A stretch of DNA of 64,000 bases from Chytridium lagenaria (Eukaryota; Chytridiomycota; Chytridiomycetes; Chytridiales; Chytridiaceae): assembly GCA_025449115.1 (NCBI GenBank), contig JAHLKC010000062.1, positions 124,001 through 188,000 of the forward strand, given 5' to 3'. The notes beneath the pieces are model-generated. The model was not told the origin of the DNA and did no database searches. It was given only the letters and a program-made list of their open reading frames with translations. Position 1 is the stretch's first letter, and each line of letters starts with the position of its first letter. Made by a program: the position numbers and the translations under genes. Of the stretch, positions 1 through 12,000 are shown one piece after another.

Positions 1-268
1 TCGCCATTGCCCTCAGCACCATTCCCGCTCTTATCATCTACGGAAAATGGGGCCACGGGTATTTCCCAACCCCATTGTTCGGTATACGCTGTCCATCATC
101 ATGGTTATTGTGTGGGCACTTGTTGTTCTGCTCGCGCGTCCTGCACCCGTGTCGAACGCGGATAAGGGCATCGTGAGGTACCTCAGACGTGGTGCGACAA
201 AAATTTCGGCGACGAGCGGAGGGAAAACTTCGAGAGCTGTGAAAGCTGTTGAGGACAAATTGGGTTGA
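1..268 (+). CDS. 3' end of a membrane-protein gene (partial)
   Basis: The frame ending at 268 encodes one clear membrane span of about 20 residues (around positions 80-140, hydrophobic run starting SIIMVIVWALVVLLA), followed by a short basic tail ending KAVEDKLG. This looks like the last transmembrane helix and cytosolic tail of a protein whose body lies left of the window. An acceptor-like ctcag at 12-16 could start this last exon. A different frame (frame 3) at 3-60 also reads hydrophobic (ALSTIPALIIYGKW), so a frame slip near 50-60 is an alternative. The family cannot be named. The methionine at 47 is probably internal rather than a start. Confidence 0.4.
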   Translation, partial: RHCPQHHSRSYHLRKMGPRVFPNPIVRYTLSIIMVIVWALVVLLARPAPVSNADKGIVRYLRRGATKISATSGGKTSRAVKAVEDKLG

Positions 269-1002
269 AGCCTTGTGAATGTTCGAGGTGTTTTGGGTTA
301 AGTGAGGTCAGGGAGGGGGTTGTTGCAGTTTCTCCTGAGAATCATGTGAGATCTGAGGGGGAGCAGGTTATAGTGACGATTGATGGAAATGATGCGGCGA
401 ACCCCTGAACGGAGAAAAGTATCATACTATACCTCGCGTCAAACACTCTGCCCTTTCATTTTGCAGCAAACATTTTTCTTACCCCTGAGAAACAAGAGCC
501 ATCTTACCCCACCAAACGCACAACACATACCGCAATTTGCCTCTGCTGTCAAACGGCACTGTTATTATCATTTCTCCCTGATTGTTCTATGGGGATGTTG
601 TCTATCATTTATCATGCATATCGCTTTATATCTTTAATATATATCTATCAATTATTTTCCAAAATATGGAGCCATCGGATTTTTGACTTCTATACGTGCT
701 AAGAGGTTTTTCAAATGGTTTTTTATTAATTAAAGAAAAAGATGCCGGTGCTATATACCAAAGCAAATGGCAGGGTTTGTGTTCAAAATGCTCGCACAAG
801 AAAAAAGCAGGCTTGGCTACTAAATACCATTCAGGATCATTCTTCCTTCCCGTATGCAGTCAATGCATCCATGGTTTGGTTCTGCTCGCCGCCTATCTCG
901 TCCCGACATCCCTAGCCTCTCGAACACCACTCTCCCGTTCCACCTCGCCGTGCCGAGTCCAGTCATGTTGAGACAGATATCATCTGTCATCTTCGAAAGG
1001 AG
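269..1002. other. intergenic region upstream of the TIR-LRR gene
   Basis: No convincing gene. AT-rich around 600-730. The frame that opens into the TIR-LRR gene is already open from about 915, right after an acceptor-like ccctag at 909-914. An upstream first exon may therefore lie between 690 and 910, but no start codon can be chosen with confidence. Confidence 0.4.
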
Positions 1003-4000
1003 ATGCAAAAGATACAGGAAAGCATAGAACACACTGATCGACACATCGGAGAGTTGAAGGATGCTGTGAACAATGTCTTTAAACCTGTTACGTCAACACT
1101 TCCCGATGAACTGCCGATCAAAAAAGGTAAAAGTCGTCTCATCTTCCAAGATTTACACCCTCTTCACCAGATATCGAGCTCTCCATCCAAACCTTTCTTG
1201 ATAACCACACGGATCAAGAAATCATCACCACTCCCAAACTTCTATCAATCCTCACAACCATCGACGCAAAACTCCACGCCCGTCTCGCCTCCGACGATGC
1301 AGAGCTGACGGCCATCAAATCCAGCATTTCCGACAAGGAGCGAGAATGGCAGGATCAGACCTTATCGTCCTTGGATGATGTTCATGGACTTTACAATATA
1401 TCATGGACATTTTGGCCGTGGACGCAGACATGGGGGTATGAGTTTGATTACTTTATTTCGTATCGGGTGTCGAGTGAGAGTGCTTTGGCGAGAGAGTTGA
1501 GGCTGGAATTAGAGTTGAGAGGGAAGAAGGCGTTTTTGGATCAGGAGGAATTGAAGGATGGTGAGGTATGAAGAAAATCCTGTTGTTTTGAATATGCATT
1601 GAACCGCTTTTTTGAGTAGGATTGGAGACAGGGTTTCGTGATGGGGTTGAAAAAGTCAAAGGTTGTTATTCTTCTTATTTCAAGGGGATGTATCGAACGA
1701 ATGAGAAATTCTTATCGAGATGTTGATAACGTTTTGTTGGAATGGGAGACGGCTCTCTGCGCTCAGGAAATGGGATTCTGTCATGTTGTTCCAGGTACGA
1801 AACAGCCATTCTTTTTAAAAATACTCATAAACCCTCTATAGTTTTCATTGGACTGGGAGAACTCGATTTTAAAGAATACCCAAAAGAACGCGCCCACCTC
1901 CTCCACCACCACAAACGCCATGACATGCCAACAAAGCGCATTCACGACTCTCCATAACGTCAACCATCTCCCTGATCCTCTTTACCACCCTTACCCTAAA
2001 GAAGGCTGCACCAAAGATCTTATCGACGAGTTGATTCACGAACTGGATGTATTCCAGGAATCACATTCCACAACAACCTCTCGTCGAGCCATGCTCGCGT
2101 TCCACGAATTCGCGATGATGGGTGCATTCACGTCACCCAAGGATCTGTTGAACACATGGATAAGCGATACGATTGAGATGGTGCATGTTCCGAGACGAGG
2201 ATTTGAGGCTGCGAGGTTGGTGTTGGAGGAGAATAAGTATTGGAAGCGGTTTATTGTGGGAGGTGGGAATGTCTATTTTTATTTTTTTGTCTAAATGGTT
2301 AGATATGGGAGTGAAAAAGGATTTGATGGGGATGCTGAAAATGGTAATGAAAAAGTCGCCTGTCAGTGTTGAGGTTCGGTATCGAGGTTCGTTGTTCATG
2401 TTTTTCCCCTCTATTCTGCCGTTGTCTCATACCATGTTTTTAGGTTTGGGCGTGTTAGGGGAAGACGATGTGAAGGATCTTTTAAAGTTTACAACCAGTA
2501 AAGAGCAAAGTGAGTCCCCCCCTCCTTTACCGGATATTTACTAAAGAAAAAAAGACTACGTATGGGAAATCCAGGACATACACAGAGGACAATTAGAAAT
2601 AATGAAAGATAATCCTTACAATAGAGTTTTAAGTTAGTGTTTCATACCAAATAATATCTAATTATATAGCTATATCCAAGAACGAGTTAAATGCTGCAAA
2701 AAACGATGGTTCGTTTTACTTTGCACCCGCGCTTAATCGTGTCTAGCTGTAAGATTCGAGAAGAAGATTTGGTGGAAAAGTTAAAGGAGACTAAGGCGGC
2801 AAAGGTGGATCTAGCAGGTACGTTGCTTTCACTTATGTAAGGATCTGACATATCTTAGGCTATATCACTGGAGACCTTGCCACGATTCATTCAATCGCAC
2901 AAGCGCTTGGTGAAAACAAATACATCACGTCTATTGATCTTTCTGGTTAACTCTTCTATATCGAGTATTCCAATACTTACGGAGTTTTTTATAGGGAATT
3001 TATTGGGTGACGAAAAGATTGGGGTTTTGGTATCGCCCATAAGTCGAATGGATCAGTTGGAGGAGTTGAATTTATCAAGTGAGGAATGATATAAAACGGC
3101 TGGCGATTGACTCTTATTTTTTGAAGGAAACTCGATTTCGGACGATGGTGTTGACTCTGGCATTCAACCTTTATTTTCCATGAAATCGTTGAGATCTTTG
3201 CACCTTGACAACAATAATCTTGAGGATTCCGGTTTAAATTGCATCATAAAGTTAATTGAAAAAGGGACATCTGTCGTTCAGCTTTTATTAAACCGTCAGT
3301 AGGCCTCCTTTTTCATATTTGCTATGTTTACCCCTTTTTTTTTCCTATTTATGCTCAAATTTTTTATTTAAATGTAGACAATGAGTTTACAGACACTGGC
3401 GTCCACGATTTCGCCATTGCTCTTCAAAAGTCAACCTCTATACAACGCCTCGAAATCGCAGGTTACCTTCTTCTCTGTTACCCAATTTGTTAAGCATCGT
3501 AGGAGTTTTAGCATCACATCAAACCGTCAACGCTTTTATTAAAGCATACAAATCAAACAAAAACCTATTGATAAGGTTTGACAATGAAGAAGGTAATGTG
3601 GTTTTACCTTATTTTGTTATATTTTGATGTTAAATTTATTTTGTAGCGTTAAATGAGCTTGTAAAGTATGAGTATATGCTTCCAATGCTGTTTCAGTTAA
3701 ATGGCGTGGTTGAAAATAGTCCTTCAAAAAGTAAGCCTTTTTTTCTTTCACTTAATTTCTTCTTCTCACGCGCTAATCCGTTTAACTATAATCAGGCGAG
3801 TCAACCATTATTACATTCAACAAAGGTAAACTCTTTTTCATATATAATCTCATTTCATCCTCCCAGATATCCCAGAAGCTTTCTCTCCCCAAGAACACCA
3901 ACCCGACAACATCCCAACCCTTCTCACCCAAACCAAATCCCGCATCCTACAAGCATCGTCTCAACTCACCCACAAAATCGCTGAAAAGGCCCATCTCCAA

Positions 4001-4231
4001 AACATCCTGACGGCAATGACTTCGATCCAGTTCAACCGTACCAGCGTGACCCACAATTACCTCAACTTTGAACCGACTTGGCCGTTTGAGCTTGGGGATG
4101 CGCCGCCGAGTGTTGTGATGATGGATCGAATTTGGGGTGAGGGTGGGGTGTCGGATGAGGATAAAGCGATTGTGAGGGAGATTGGATTGAGGTTGAGGAA
4201 TGTGAAGGTGGGAGGATGGAGGAGTGGTTGA
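1003..4231 (+). CDS. TIR domain - leucine-rich-repeat receptor-like protein
   Basis: Exons seen: 1003-1126, 1171-1565, 1620-1794, from 1842 on, then LRR exons 2859-2945, 2995-3078, 3127-3294, 3378-3461 and 3512-3592. Residues 1-125 are a helical leader. A TIR domain follows from about residue 131: strand A reads YEFDYFISYR, the BB-loop region LDQEELKDGEDW, then VVILLIS and NVLLEWETAL. Glu214 (first E of LLEWE) falls where SARM1-type TIR NADases carry the catalytic glutamate, and the domain ends with VVPVFIG. About 150 helical residues without a Walker A motif come next, so no NACHT or NB-ARC is seen. RI-type LRRs then carry LxxLxLxxN cores, and the C-terminal region holds WPFELGDAPP. One frame slip lies near 1930-1955 and another probably near 4210, beyond which the frame could continue into the acidic tract and the next gene. 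The start is the first in-frame ATG; the true N-terminus may be further upstream. Likely a cytosolic NAD-cleaving or scaffold-type sensor, by inference from TIR families. Confidence 0.72.
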
Positions 4232-5459
4232 TGAGGGATAAGGAGGAGGAGGACGAGGAGACGAGGTGGATTGGTGAGGATAGGGATGGGAAAGGCGAAG
4301 GAACTGGGGCAGGCGAGGGTGAAAGGAAACGAGAATTGGACGACGGGGGACGTGAAAAAAAATGGAAAGGTTCTGACGAGAAACGGAAAGGTGGTGATGA
4401 TGATGAAGATGCAATTACTGTGGAAGAGAAGGAAGATGAGAGCGAAGGTGATCCAAGTTTAGATGGTGAGGGCGATGAGGAGGAAAACGAGGAGAGCGAG
4501 CCGACGTTGGATGAAAATGAGGAAGACTACACGGAAGGAAAGGAAGAAGCTGAAAAAACTTGGATGCAGAAAACGCGCAGCTTGCCGTGCACGAGAAAGT
4601 AGCTAGTATTGGGTATGAAAAAAACATCTCTTGACGGTGACGGATTAGCTGCGGAAGGGGTTGACGATGAAGCCGTTGCGGAGGAGGAACAGAGCGAAAT
4701 GGAGCCGAGTTTAGACAGCGCGGCGGAGTTTGAAGAAAGTGAGGAGGATATCAAGCATGATATTGCTGACAATGATGGAGGAGTTGAAGAAATATGTAAT
4801 GAAGTTCTTGAAGAAGAAGATTGCGAGAAAGGCGCTTTTGAGATTGAAGCTGAGGACAGCGAAGAATCAAAGTTTGCAGTGGACGAATTGACAAGTGAGG
4901 GAGACGCGGTTGACGTTGTCGATACGAAAAGCGAACGAAGTAATGTTGAGGAGGAAGAGAAGGAAGAGGTGGACAACGAAGAGAAGGTAGAAGACGACGA
5001 AGAGGAACAAGAAGACGAAGAGCAAGAAGAAGTAAAAGTGAAAGAGGATGAGGATGAAGAGAAAGCAGAGGGCTACAAAGATGAAGAGGAAGAAGAAGAA
5101 GAACAAGAAGAGGTAAAGTAGAAGAGACTGAGGATGAAGAGAAAGAAGAGGGCTACAAAGATGAAGAGGAAGAAGAAGAACAAGAAGAGGTAGAAGTAGA
5201 AGAGGATGAGGACGAAGAGAAAGTAGAAGACTACGATGACGAAGAGGAAGAGGAAGAACCAGAAGAAGAGACGAAGAAGAGGAAGACGAAGAAGAGGAGG
5301 AAGACGAAGAAGAAGAGGTCGACTACGATTCGGAAGAAGAACCTGATCCCTCTGCCGACGAGGAACTCCCAGATGACGCTCAAAGTTTTATTCAAAGCAA
5401 TTCCGAGGATCTTAGCAAAAAGATTGTAAAATTTACAGTCAGAAAATCGCAATACCCGA
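4216..5459 (+). repeat. Glu/Asp-rich low-complexity coding tract (GA-purine repeats)
   Basis: About 1.2 kb of purine-rich DNA (GAAGA, GAGGA and GATGA runs) that encodes strongly acidic protein in successive frames. A near-duplicate block recurs: 5053-5110 and 5115-5215 both read DEEKxEGYKDEEEEEE-like sequence. The frame breaks at least at about 4560, 4620, 5110 and 5270, each beside short A or GAA runs. It feeds directly, without a promoter-like gap, into the pseudo-TIR exon at 5518, so it may be an acidic linker joining the flanking TIR-LRR parts into one protein of roughly 2,000 residues. Replication slippage or read error would both explain the frame changes. Confidence 0.6.
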
Positions 5460-8400
5460 AAGTCAAGGTACTTTTCTATTTTCCACTCTCACGTACGTTA
5501 AACTAACTTGAGCAAAGTTTATGAATTCTCGTAAAGCCGCCATTGATAATATGCACAACACCTTTCCAACAGTTGTCATCGTGTTTCTGTCCGAGTCTAT
5601 TATTAAGGACTTATGCGACTCGAAAGAGAAGGTGTGGGCTGCGATTAATGCATGGGATTATATGATGAGGCTAGCGGATGCAAGTCCATTAACTGTTCTT
5701 CCAAGTAGGTCAACTCAATTGTTGCATGGCTTTTGATAACTCTTTCTGACTGCGCCTTGATCTTCCTCATGTTATAGTATTCATTGCATCTCGTGGCGAA
5801 GGTGGTGGAATTATTGGGAGCATGTTTACAAAACTTCGACATGCCCTGTATTTGGTGAGCTCGACGAACTCCGAGACCAGGAACGACACCCAATGTTTAG
5901 ACCGCACACTCAATAATGAGGCAGGGACGACAGAAGATGCCGAAACATCCTTTGCGCGTGCTTTTGATACAATCAACCGCCTTTTCAAGCTTCAAGGAGT
6001 AGTGATAGAGAATCTCCAGCAAGCTAAAGTAGTGGTCGATAAAATTGTGGAAACTTGCAGGCTTCGAATTCGGAGTGAAGTTGGAGCGACTAGTCCGCAT
6101 GTTAAATTACTCAAGAATACAGTTAATGAGTCATTCGTTGCCAGCGGCTTTCATACTGGACATTTCAACATAGTGTTCCCTATCACGAGCGATAACATTG
6201 ATATGGTGCAAGGGTTCTTACCGTTGCCGTATTTCAAAGAATTTGAGGGTATTCTTGGTTTTGAGAAAGGTTTAACTACTTTGATGGAGACATTCAGCAT
6301 GTGTAGTTCACTTGAGTCTATTAATCTTGATGGTAAAACGCTACGACATTTGTCTCCGCTGTTCTAACTTTTTAATTACAGCTGCTATGGATCGTGACTC
6401 CAACGAGAGGACTGATGATGGACTAGCTATCTTATCAAAATATCTGAAAAATTCTCGCTTAATATCGTTGACTCTGCATAGTAAGTGACAGACTTTAATA
6501 TCACGGGAAAACTGACATGTTAAAGTGAACATGATTAGTGGTAAAGCGGCACCTGGCTTGGCGAACGCTATTTCGCGACACCCGACCTTAAAAGAGCTTC
6601 ATCTTAATGGTATTTTGGTTGGAGTCCTTACCGCCTTGATTCTGAATCATCATTATATAGGGTTCGCGTTCCATTTTACTAGGGATATAGCGACAAAACT
6701 CACTACAAATAAAGTTTTAACAAAGTTGACTTTGCGGGGTAAGCATGATTCTCGATGTTTTCAACAATCTTAAAATAAAATAGGTGGACGGATAAAAGAA
6801 AGAGGGATTTTGACATCTTCGCCATTGCCGGACGACGCTATGAAGTCGCTTTGTAATCTATTATTGAGTAACGATACGTTGACACATCTCAATCTTCAAG
6901 GTACTATTTTCAACCTTTCATATTATGTAATCCGTAAAAGGAAATATCTTGCGTACCAAAGATATCGAGCAGCTTGGTGCGGCTCTTGCCCGTAACAACA
7001 CTTTGACCTTTTGGATCTTTCATGTAAGTCAAATCAAGTCTTACTTGCCCTGCCCTGTGTAGATTCATTAACTCTGCTTATGATAAGATTGCTCACTATT
7101 CGATAAAGAGATCGAGATTTTAATGAATCATCTTGTTCATAACCGTTCGCTCAATATTCTTAACTTACAAAGTAAGTGATTGACCTTGTTGATAAACTAT
7201 TGATATTTTTTATAAGTGAACATGTTTGAATGCGAAGGTGGCAAGAAAATTGCTTCATATTTGGCAGCAAATTACACTTTGAAATCGCTTAATTTGAGTT
7301 GCACTTTTGTCGGTGTATCTAGTAGGTTTTTTTATAATGCACCCCTTTTCAGTTTTGCAACCCTTTTATTAACGAATAACTTAATTATTTCAATATCAAG
7401 GTCAGCCGGACTCTCCTGTTATGGGAGATGGCCTTCTGGCTATATTTGAGGCGATGGCGACGAATACATATCTGGAAGAACTGGTGTTAGCTGGTATGTA
7501 ACCCCTTTTCGTATAACTTTTCTCTTGTCTTATCATTTTTACAGGTCAAAGGTTCGGCCCAGACTGTCTGACGTTCTTTCTGGATGCTTTAGAAAGAAAT
7601 AAAGTCTTGCACAAAATCGTCATCCGAAGTAAGATTCCCACTTCATTCTAAATGGACACGGTAGTAACGCGTTGTTTGGTGGATTAAATAGAATGCGGCC
7701 TTGGTGCTGCAGACACGGCAAAAGTGTTGACGGGTATCGCAAAAGCGGGGCGTTTTAAAATCGTTGATATTTCAAGTATGTATTTCTTTCTTATCTGACT
7801 AAATTAGTTAGCAAATGAATTTGATGAGCAGTGCTATCTACAGGTAGTCGAGTGGATCAAGAATGATCATTGTTTGCAAGTTTTCGATGGATGGATTTAT
7901 TGTGAGTGAAACTGGTTGAACCTGGCGACTTAGCTTTCTTTAGCTGTACCGTCTCCTCGAATGTCAAACGAGACTGCATCAAGCCTGCTTAGTGCTATCG
8001 CTAGCAGTGACACTCTCTACGAGTTCCAACTCGACTTACGTCATGGTTTAACATTAGATGTCGAAGATCGTCTAAACAGAAACCGCTGGAATCAGGCTAC
8101 CGAAAACACAACCCGGGCATGGGCGCAGGCTCTCCACAACGACTATAAGGGCGTTAAAATTCACTTGAGGAGTTTGAAAGATTTCGCTGTCTTTCTTAAA
8201 AAGAATCAACATTATCTTCTTTTACTGGCATGGCGAGTATGGGGATGTGGACATGTTGACCGCTGACTTTGATACGGCTGAGTTGGGGTTACTAGAAAAG
8301 CCTAACGCTGAGAGCGAATTGACGCCTTTGGGTCTCGCCATCAAGGGAGGACATATTGACGCTGTCAAGTTCCTTCTCAGCCGCGGTGTGAGGACTATCG

Positions 8401-8912
8401 CCTCTGTCAAGGATGAGAAGAAAATACCCGCTTTTTACTACGCCGCAGGAGTTCACGGAATACCAAGATCGCGCCTTAATTATGTCGCAGGTCACATCGA
8501 CGGATCCTGATGAAATAGTCGATGACGTTAGCGGGGATTTATACGTCCTGGATTCACGGCTCTCCACAAGGCGGCTTTAAACGGATACCATCATGCCGTC
8601 GAAGCTATCCTTCAGTGGACTCGTAAACCGGATGTTGTAGATGCATTTGGATCCACTGCCCTACATGCAGCTGCTCGTGGACAACTACGCGACTGCAATA
8701 ATGAGCCATTGTATGACGACGAGATGAGCATAGCAGAAGTCAGTGCAAGTTATCGAAAGTTGGTCAACGCAGGAGTTCCCATAGATGCGGTGGATGGAAA
8801 GGGTAGAACGGCTCTACAAGTCGCCGAGGTGAAAGAAAGGCATCATCTTGTTAAGGTTTTACAAAGGCTTTCGGCTGAACATTCTGCGAAGACGAACATT
8901 GCCGATATGTAG
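4609..8912 (+). CDS. acidic N-terminus - degenerate TIR - LRR - ankyrin protein
   Basis: After the acidic tract, exon 5518-5704 plus the exon from 5778 encode a TIR-like domain (VVIVFLSES, KVWAAINAWDYMM, LPIFIAS). It aligns ungapped over 47 residues to the TIR of the upstream gene and shares its phase-1 intron just after the VVP/VLP motif. About 180 helical residues follow. About ten LRR exons come next: 6382-6480, 6526-6609, 6661-6738, 6784-6900, 6941-7023, 7088-7171, 7217-~7300, 7401-7493, 7545-7628 and 7692-7775. Then come a charged linker (7960-8200) and ankyrin repeats (TPLGLAIKGGHIDAVKFLL; FTALHKAALNGYHHAVEAIL; GSTALHAAARG; GRTALQVAEVKERHHLVKVL), ending at 8912. The glutamate at the TIR catalytic position is alanine here. 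Frame slips occur near 7005 (LRR exon one base short of 84), 8210, 8440 and 8540. The start at 4609 is arbitrary; this may be the second half of one gene with 1003-4231. Whether it is functional or decaying is unresolved. Confidence 0.6.
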
Positions 8913-9065
8913 TAACATTCTCATTTTCAAATCTATCTTCTTTCCCGGTTGCGATATTTTTCATTCCTTCCATTGTCCATAATTGCATTAATATTAGAAA
9001 ACCACCCCTTTTCTTATATGATTGTTATCACAGGTTTGAGGTATCAAAAAAAGCTTTAACACAAA

Positions 9066-12000
9066 ATGTATGATCCAAAGAAACGCGGCGATCTTCACAG
9101 ATTTCCCTCGGGATTAGATAAAGTGAAGGGGGGAACAGGACGTGGAAAATCAAAGACCAAGGGCGTTCATAATCGCACGTCCACAATGATCTTAAAGGAA
9201 TAGGCCGCAAACCTTGTTAAAGAAGTTGTGCGCAAACTGAGTCAAGAAGCTCTGCCTAACAGATCTTTTGCTTTCTACTCGAACGTTGCTGATACATCTG
9301 TGGATCTTAACAAGCTACAGTGCCACTGTTCTGAGCCCAATCGCATAGCCCTGCCATCAAGGACAAGCAAGCCTAGCCAAATACGTTACCCGTGTAGCGT
9401 CATGAAAGAGAGCACGCAGCATAATGGCCCACAGACATATGGATATGTTGAGGCATCAGCTTTGACCATCTCCCAACCTCCCTCAAATTCTCCACCTATC
9501 CCGCCTCTCCTGTTCGACCTAATATTGTGTCAGGTGAAAACGATGGACTGCAGGAAACAATTTCCACACAATTCAGGACTGACCTAACAGGGTTACCACT
9601 ACCAGGTCATGCGACGAAAGTTTATTATTCAATCTACTGCAACAGATCCTCCATCATTTTCCCGCCCTGTTATTCCGGAGCCTCGTCTCTAGGACGACAC
9701 CATCCATAATTCAAGTCACGGACGCTCCCGAGACTCAACCTCAGAAAAGTGCCATCGATAAATTGAAGCTACAGTCAACACCAGCCCCAATGCCTTAAAT
9801 ACCAGTGGTTCCATCTTCAAACTCCTGCCCTTGGTGGTAATTGTTCACCTTAAGATTATTGCATTCGCAATTTTCTATGTCGGTGTGGTGACAGCAATAG
9901 CATGGGTGACCTTAGAGGGAATTGAGGCGGGTATGCGGTGGAGCGATGAGGTTTCGGAATGAAAGGAGTCAGACGCAATGGAGGGTGCGAGGTTATCTAG
10001 ACAAAGCGTCAGTGTCTGGTGAGATAAAACATTCGCTATCCTAGGGTCTAAATATCCATTCACCTTTCCCAAGTTATCCCATTCTCCTTTCTATTAGAAA
10101 TCTGCTCTGCACACATGATCACAGCTAAATACGTACGTGCTTTTCACTTCATCTATTTCCCAATCCATTATGAAAGGCCGTTTGTAAAGTTGTATAATTT
10201 TTTTAGCTTGGCATGAAGATGATACCCCGACATCTACTTACGACTACACTCCTTACGGTCGGTATTCAAATGGGAATTCTATGCTGGGTGACGATTACAC
10301 TTCGTTAAGGAGGTATTCCAGGATCATCATGATTGTGGGGGTGTGGGTTTCATTTTTATTAGTGAGTAAAACATCTTTTGTTATTCACCTGCTTTATCCA
10401 CTTATCTCAACAGACTAAAGTTATGCTTTAGGTCTTCATTTCTATGCAATCATCGTTTTTCAAGGAAAACCTTTTATAGTGGAAAATGGAGTAGTCAAGC
10501 CAGAAGAAAAGGAATGGTCTTTAAAAAAACGGTGTAAAGCCGTGACCACATTGGTACATTAATGCTACTTGAATCCGTTTCAATTTCTAAACCCAAACCT
10601 TCAGGCTTTTGGAACCGCAACATGGTTTTGTCTAACACTCTTGCTTGTCACCTCGTGCTTTCAAATTGGAAATTCGATGGTATTCCAAGCGACGTTTGCG
10701 CTCATGATCCCAATTATTCAATTTGTTATCTTTAACATCGTAAGTGTTGCTGTACGAACTTGTTCTTTGTACTAATAAATTATTTGGTTTGGTTAATTAC
10801 AGTCTGAGGTTACTTTTGCAGATGAAAGTGCTCTCGTCGTAAGAATTATGAATTTGGCGTTATTGCAGTTTCCAACAAAGGTTTGCTAGTCTTATTTTAA
10901 TCAAAATTAATCTGCTTGAAACAAATATTTTCAAACCAAAGACTCTTCGTTTGCTTAGACCCCGCGTTCGTGATGGTCGGTCCATTTTCTTTAAACATTT
11001 TTTAAAAAAAAAAACTCACATCTTTTTTAAGAGCTATACTGGACATTTCATATCTGCATTATCTTGATCGATCGTCTCTTACCTCGCTTTTTGGTCATTT
11101 TAAAACGGTGGGCAATACGTAAAACAAAAGTCGCGCCACAGGAAAGCATGACGGAATCGGGCGAACACTCCGCAGGGTAGTGAGCCCAGACCTCGGTAGC
11201 ATTTACGAGCAATCTACAGTTAATTCGAGCTATGACATTGATGAGCTGCCGGTCTTAATTGGGACTGAAACTAGGATTGAGGAAAATTTACAAATTAAAC
11301 GGATAGAAACAGAACAGCCTTCGCCAGACATGTCCAAACGCATGAGCTCGAAATATTCGACAGCTATTTCTGAACCTAAAACATCGCTTATGGCGTTTCA
11401 ATCTCACGGCGATGGCAGGCTAGCTCCAGAGCTTGCATCAAACTCAGACCTAAGGGGGCAAGGAAAAAGAGTCTCGGCAGTAAGGTTCTCTGTGCATAAT
11501 TCGGGTAGTTCGGAGCTCCCCATGCCCGATTCTGCGTCAAATCGGGAACAAACCGAACTTACTTCATCAGCATTCGGGAGCAGGACACCATTAATTCACG
11601 AAAACACGGGACTCGACGCAGCATCAACGCGAAGATCGAGAAAAAGCGTGATCGCTGATACGGCACAGAGAGCGATGGCACATGCGGCAAATACCTTGAT
11701 GCAGGAATACTCAAGAAATGACTATACCATGTCGAGCAACCTTTCAACGCTGTATGGGATAACATGTTCACTTTTGCTTTACGACGCTGAGAGGTCTAAT
11801 CTAAGTGTCCTGATCTGCGGTGGTATTTTTTGGGCTATTGAGATATTTTCAGAATTACTACTCGTCATTATTGAGACAAAAAACGGTGAGTTGCAATTAT
11901 GATTGTTTCCTTTCTCCTTCGTTCCTTTCTTGTTCTCACTTCAAACTTTTAAAGGCGTGCCAATTGGACCCGTCAGAACGTTTAGTGGCATGCTCTTTAT

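Noticed and set aside
1620..2860. Possible NACHT or NB-ARC module between TIR and LRR
   Set aside because: No GxxxxGK(S/T) or related nucleotide-binding motif seen in any frame; the region reads as plain helices.
4867..5452. Minus-strand Phe/Leu-rich membrane-like ORFs
   Set aside because: Mirror image of the GA-rich acidic coding tract on the plus strand.
4609..5460. Programmed ribosomal frameshifting in the acidic tract
   Set aside because: No consistent slippery site followed by a structure; frame changes fall in repeat runs, where indels or read errors are the simpler cause.
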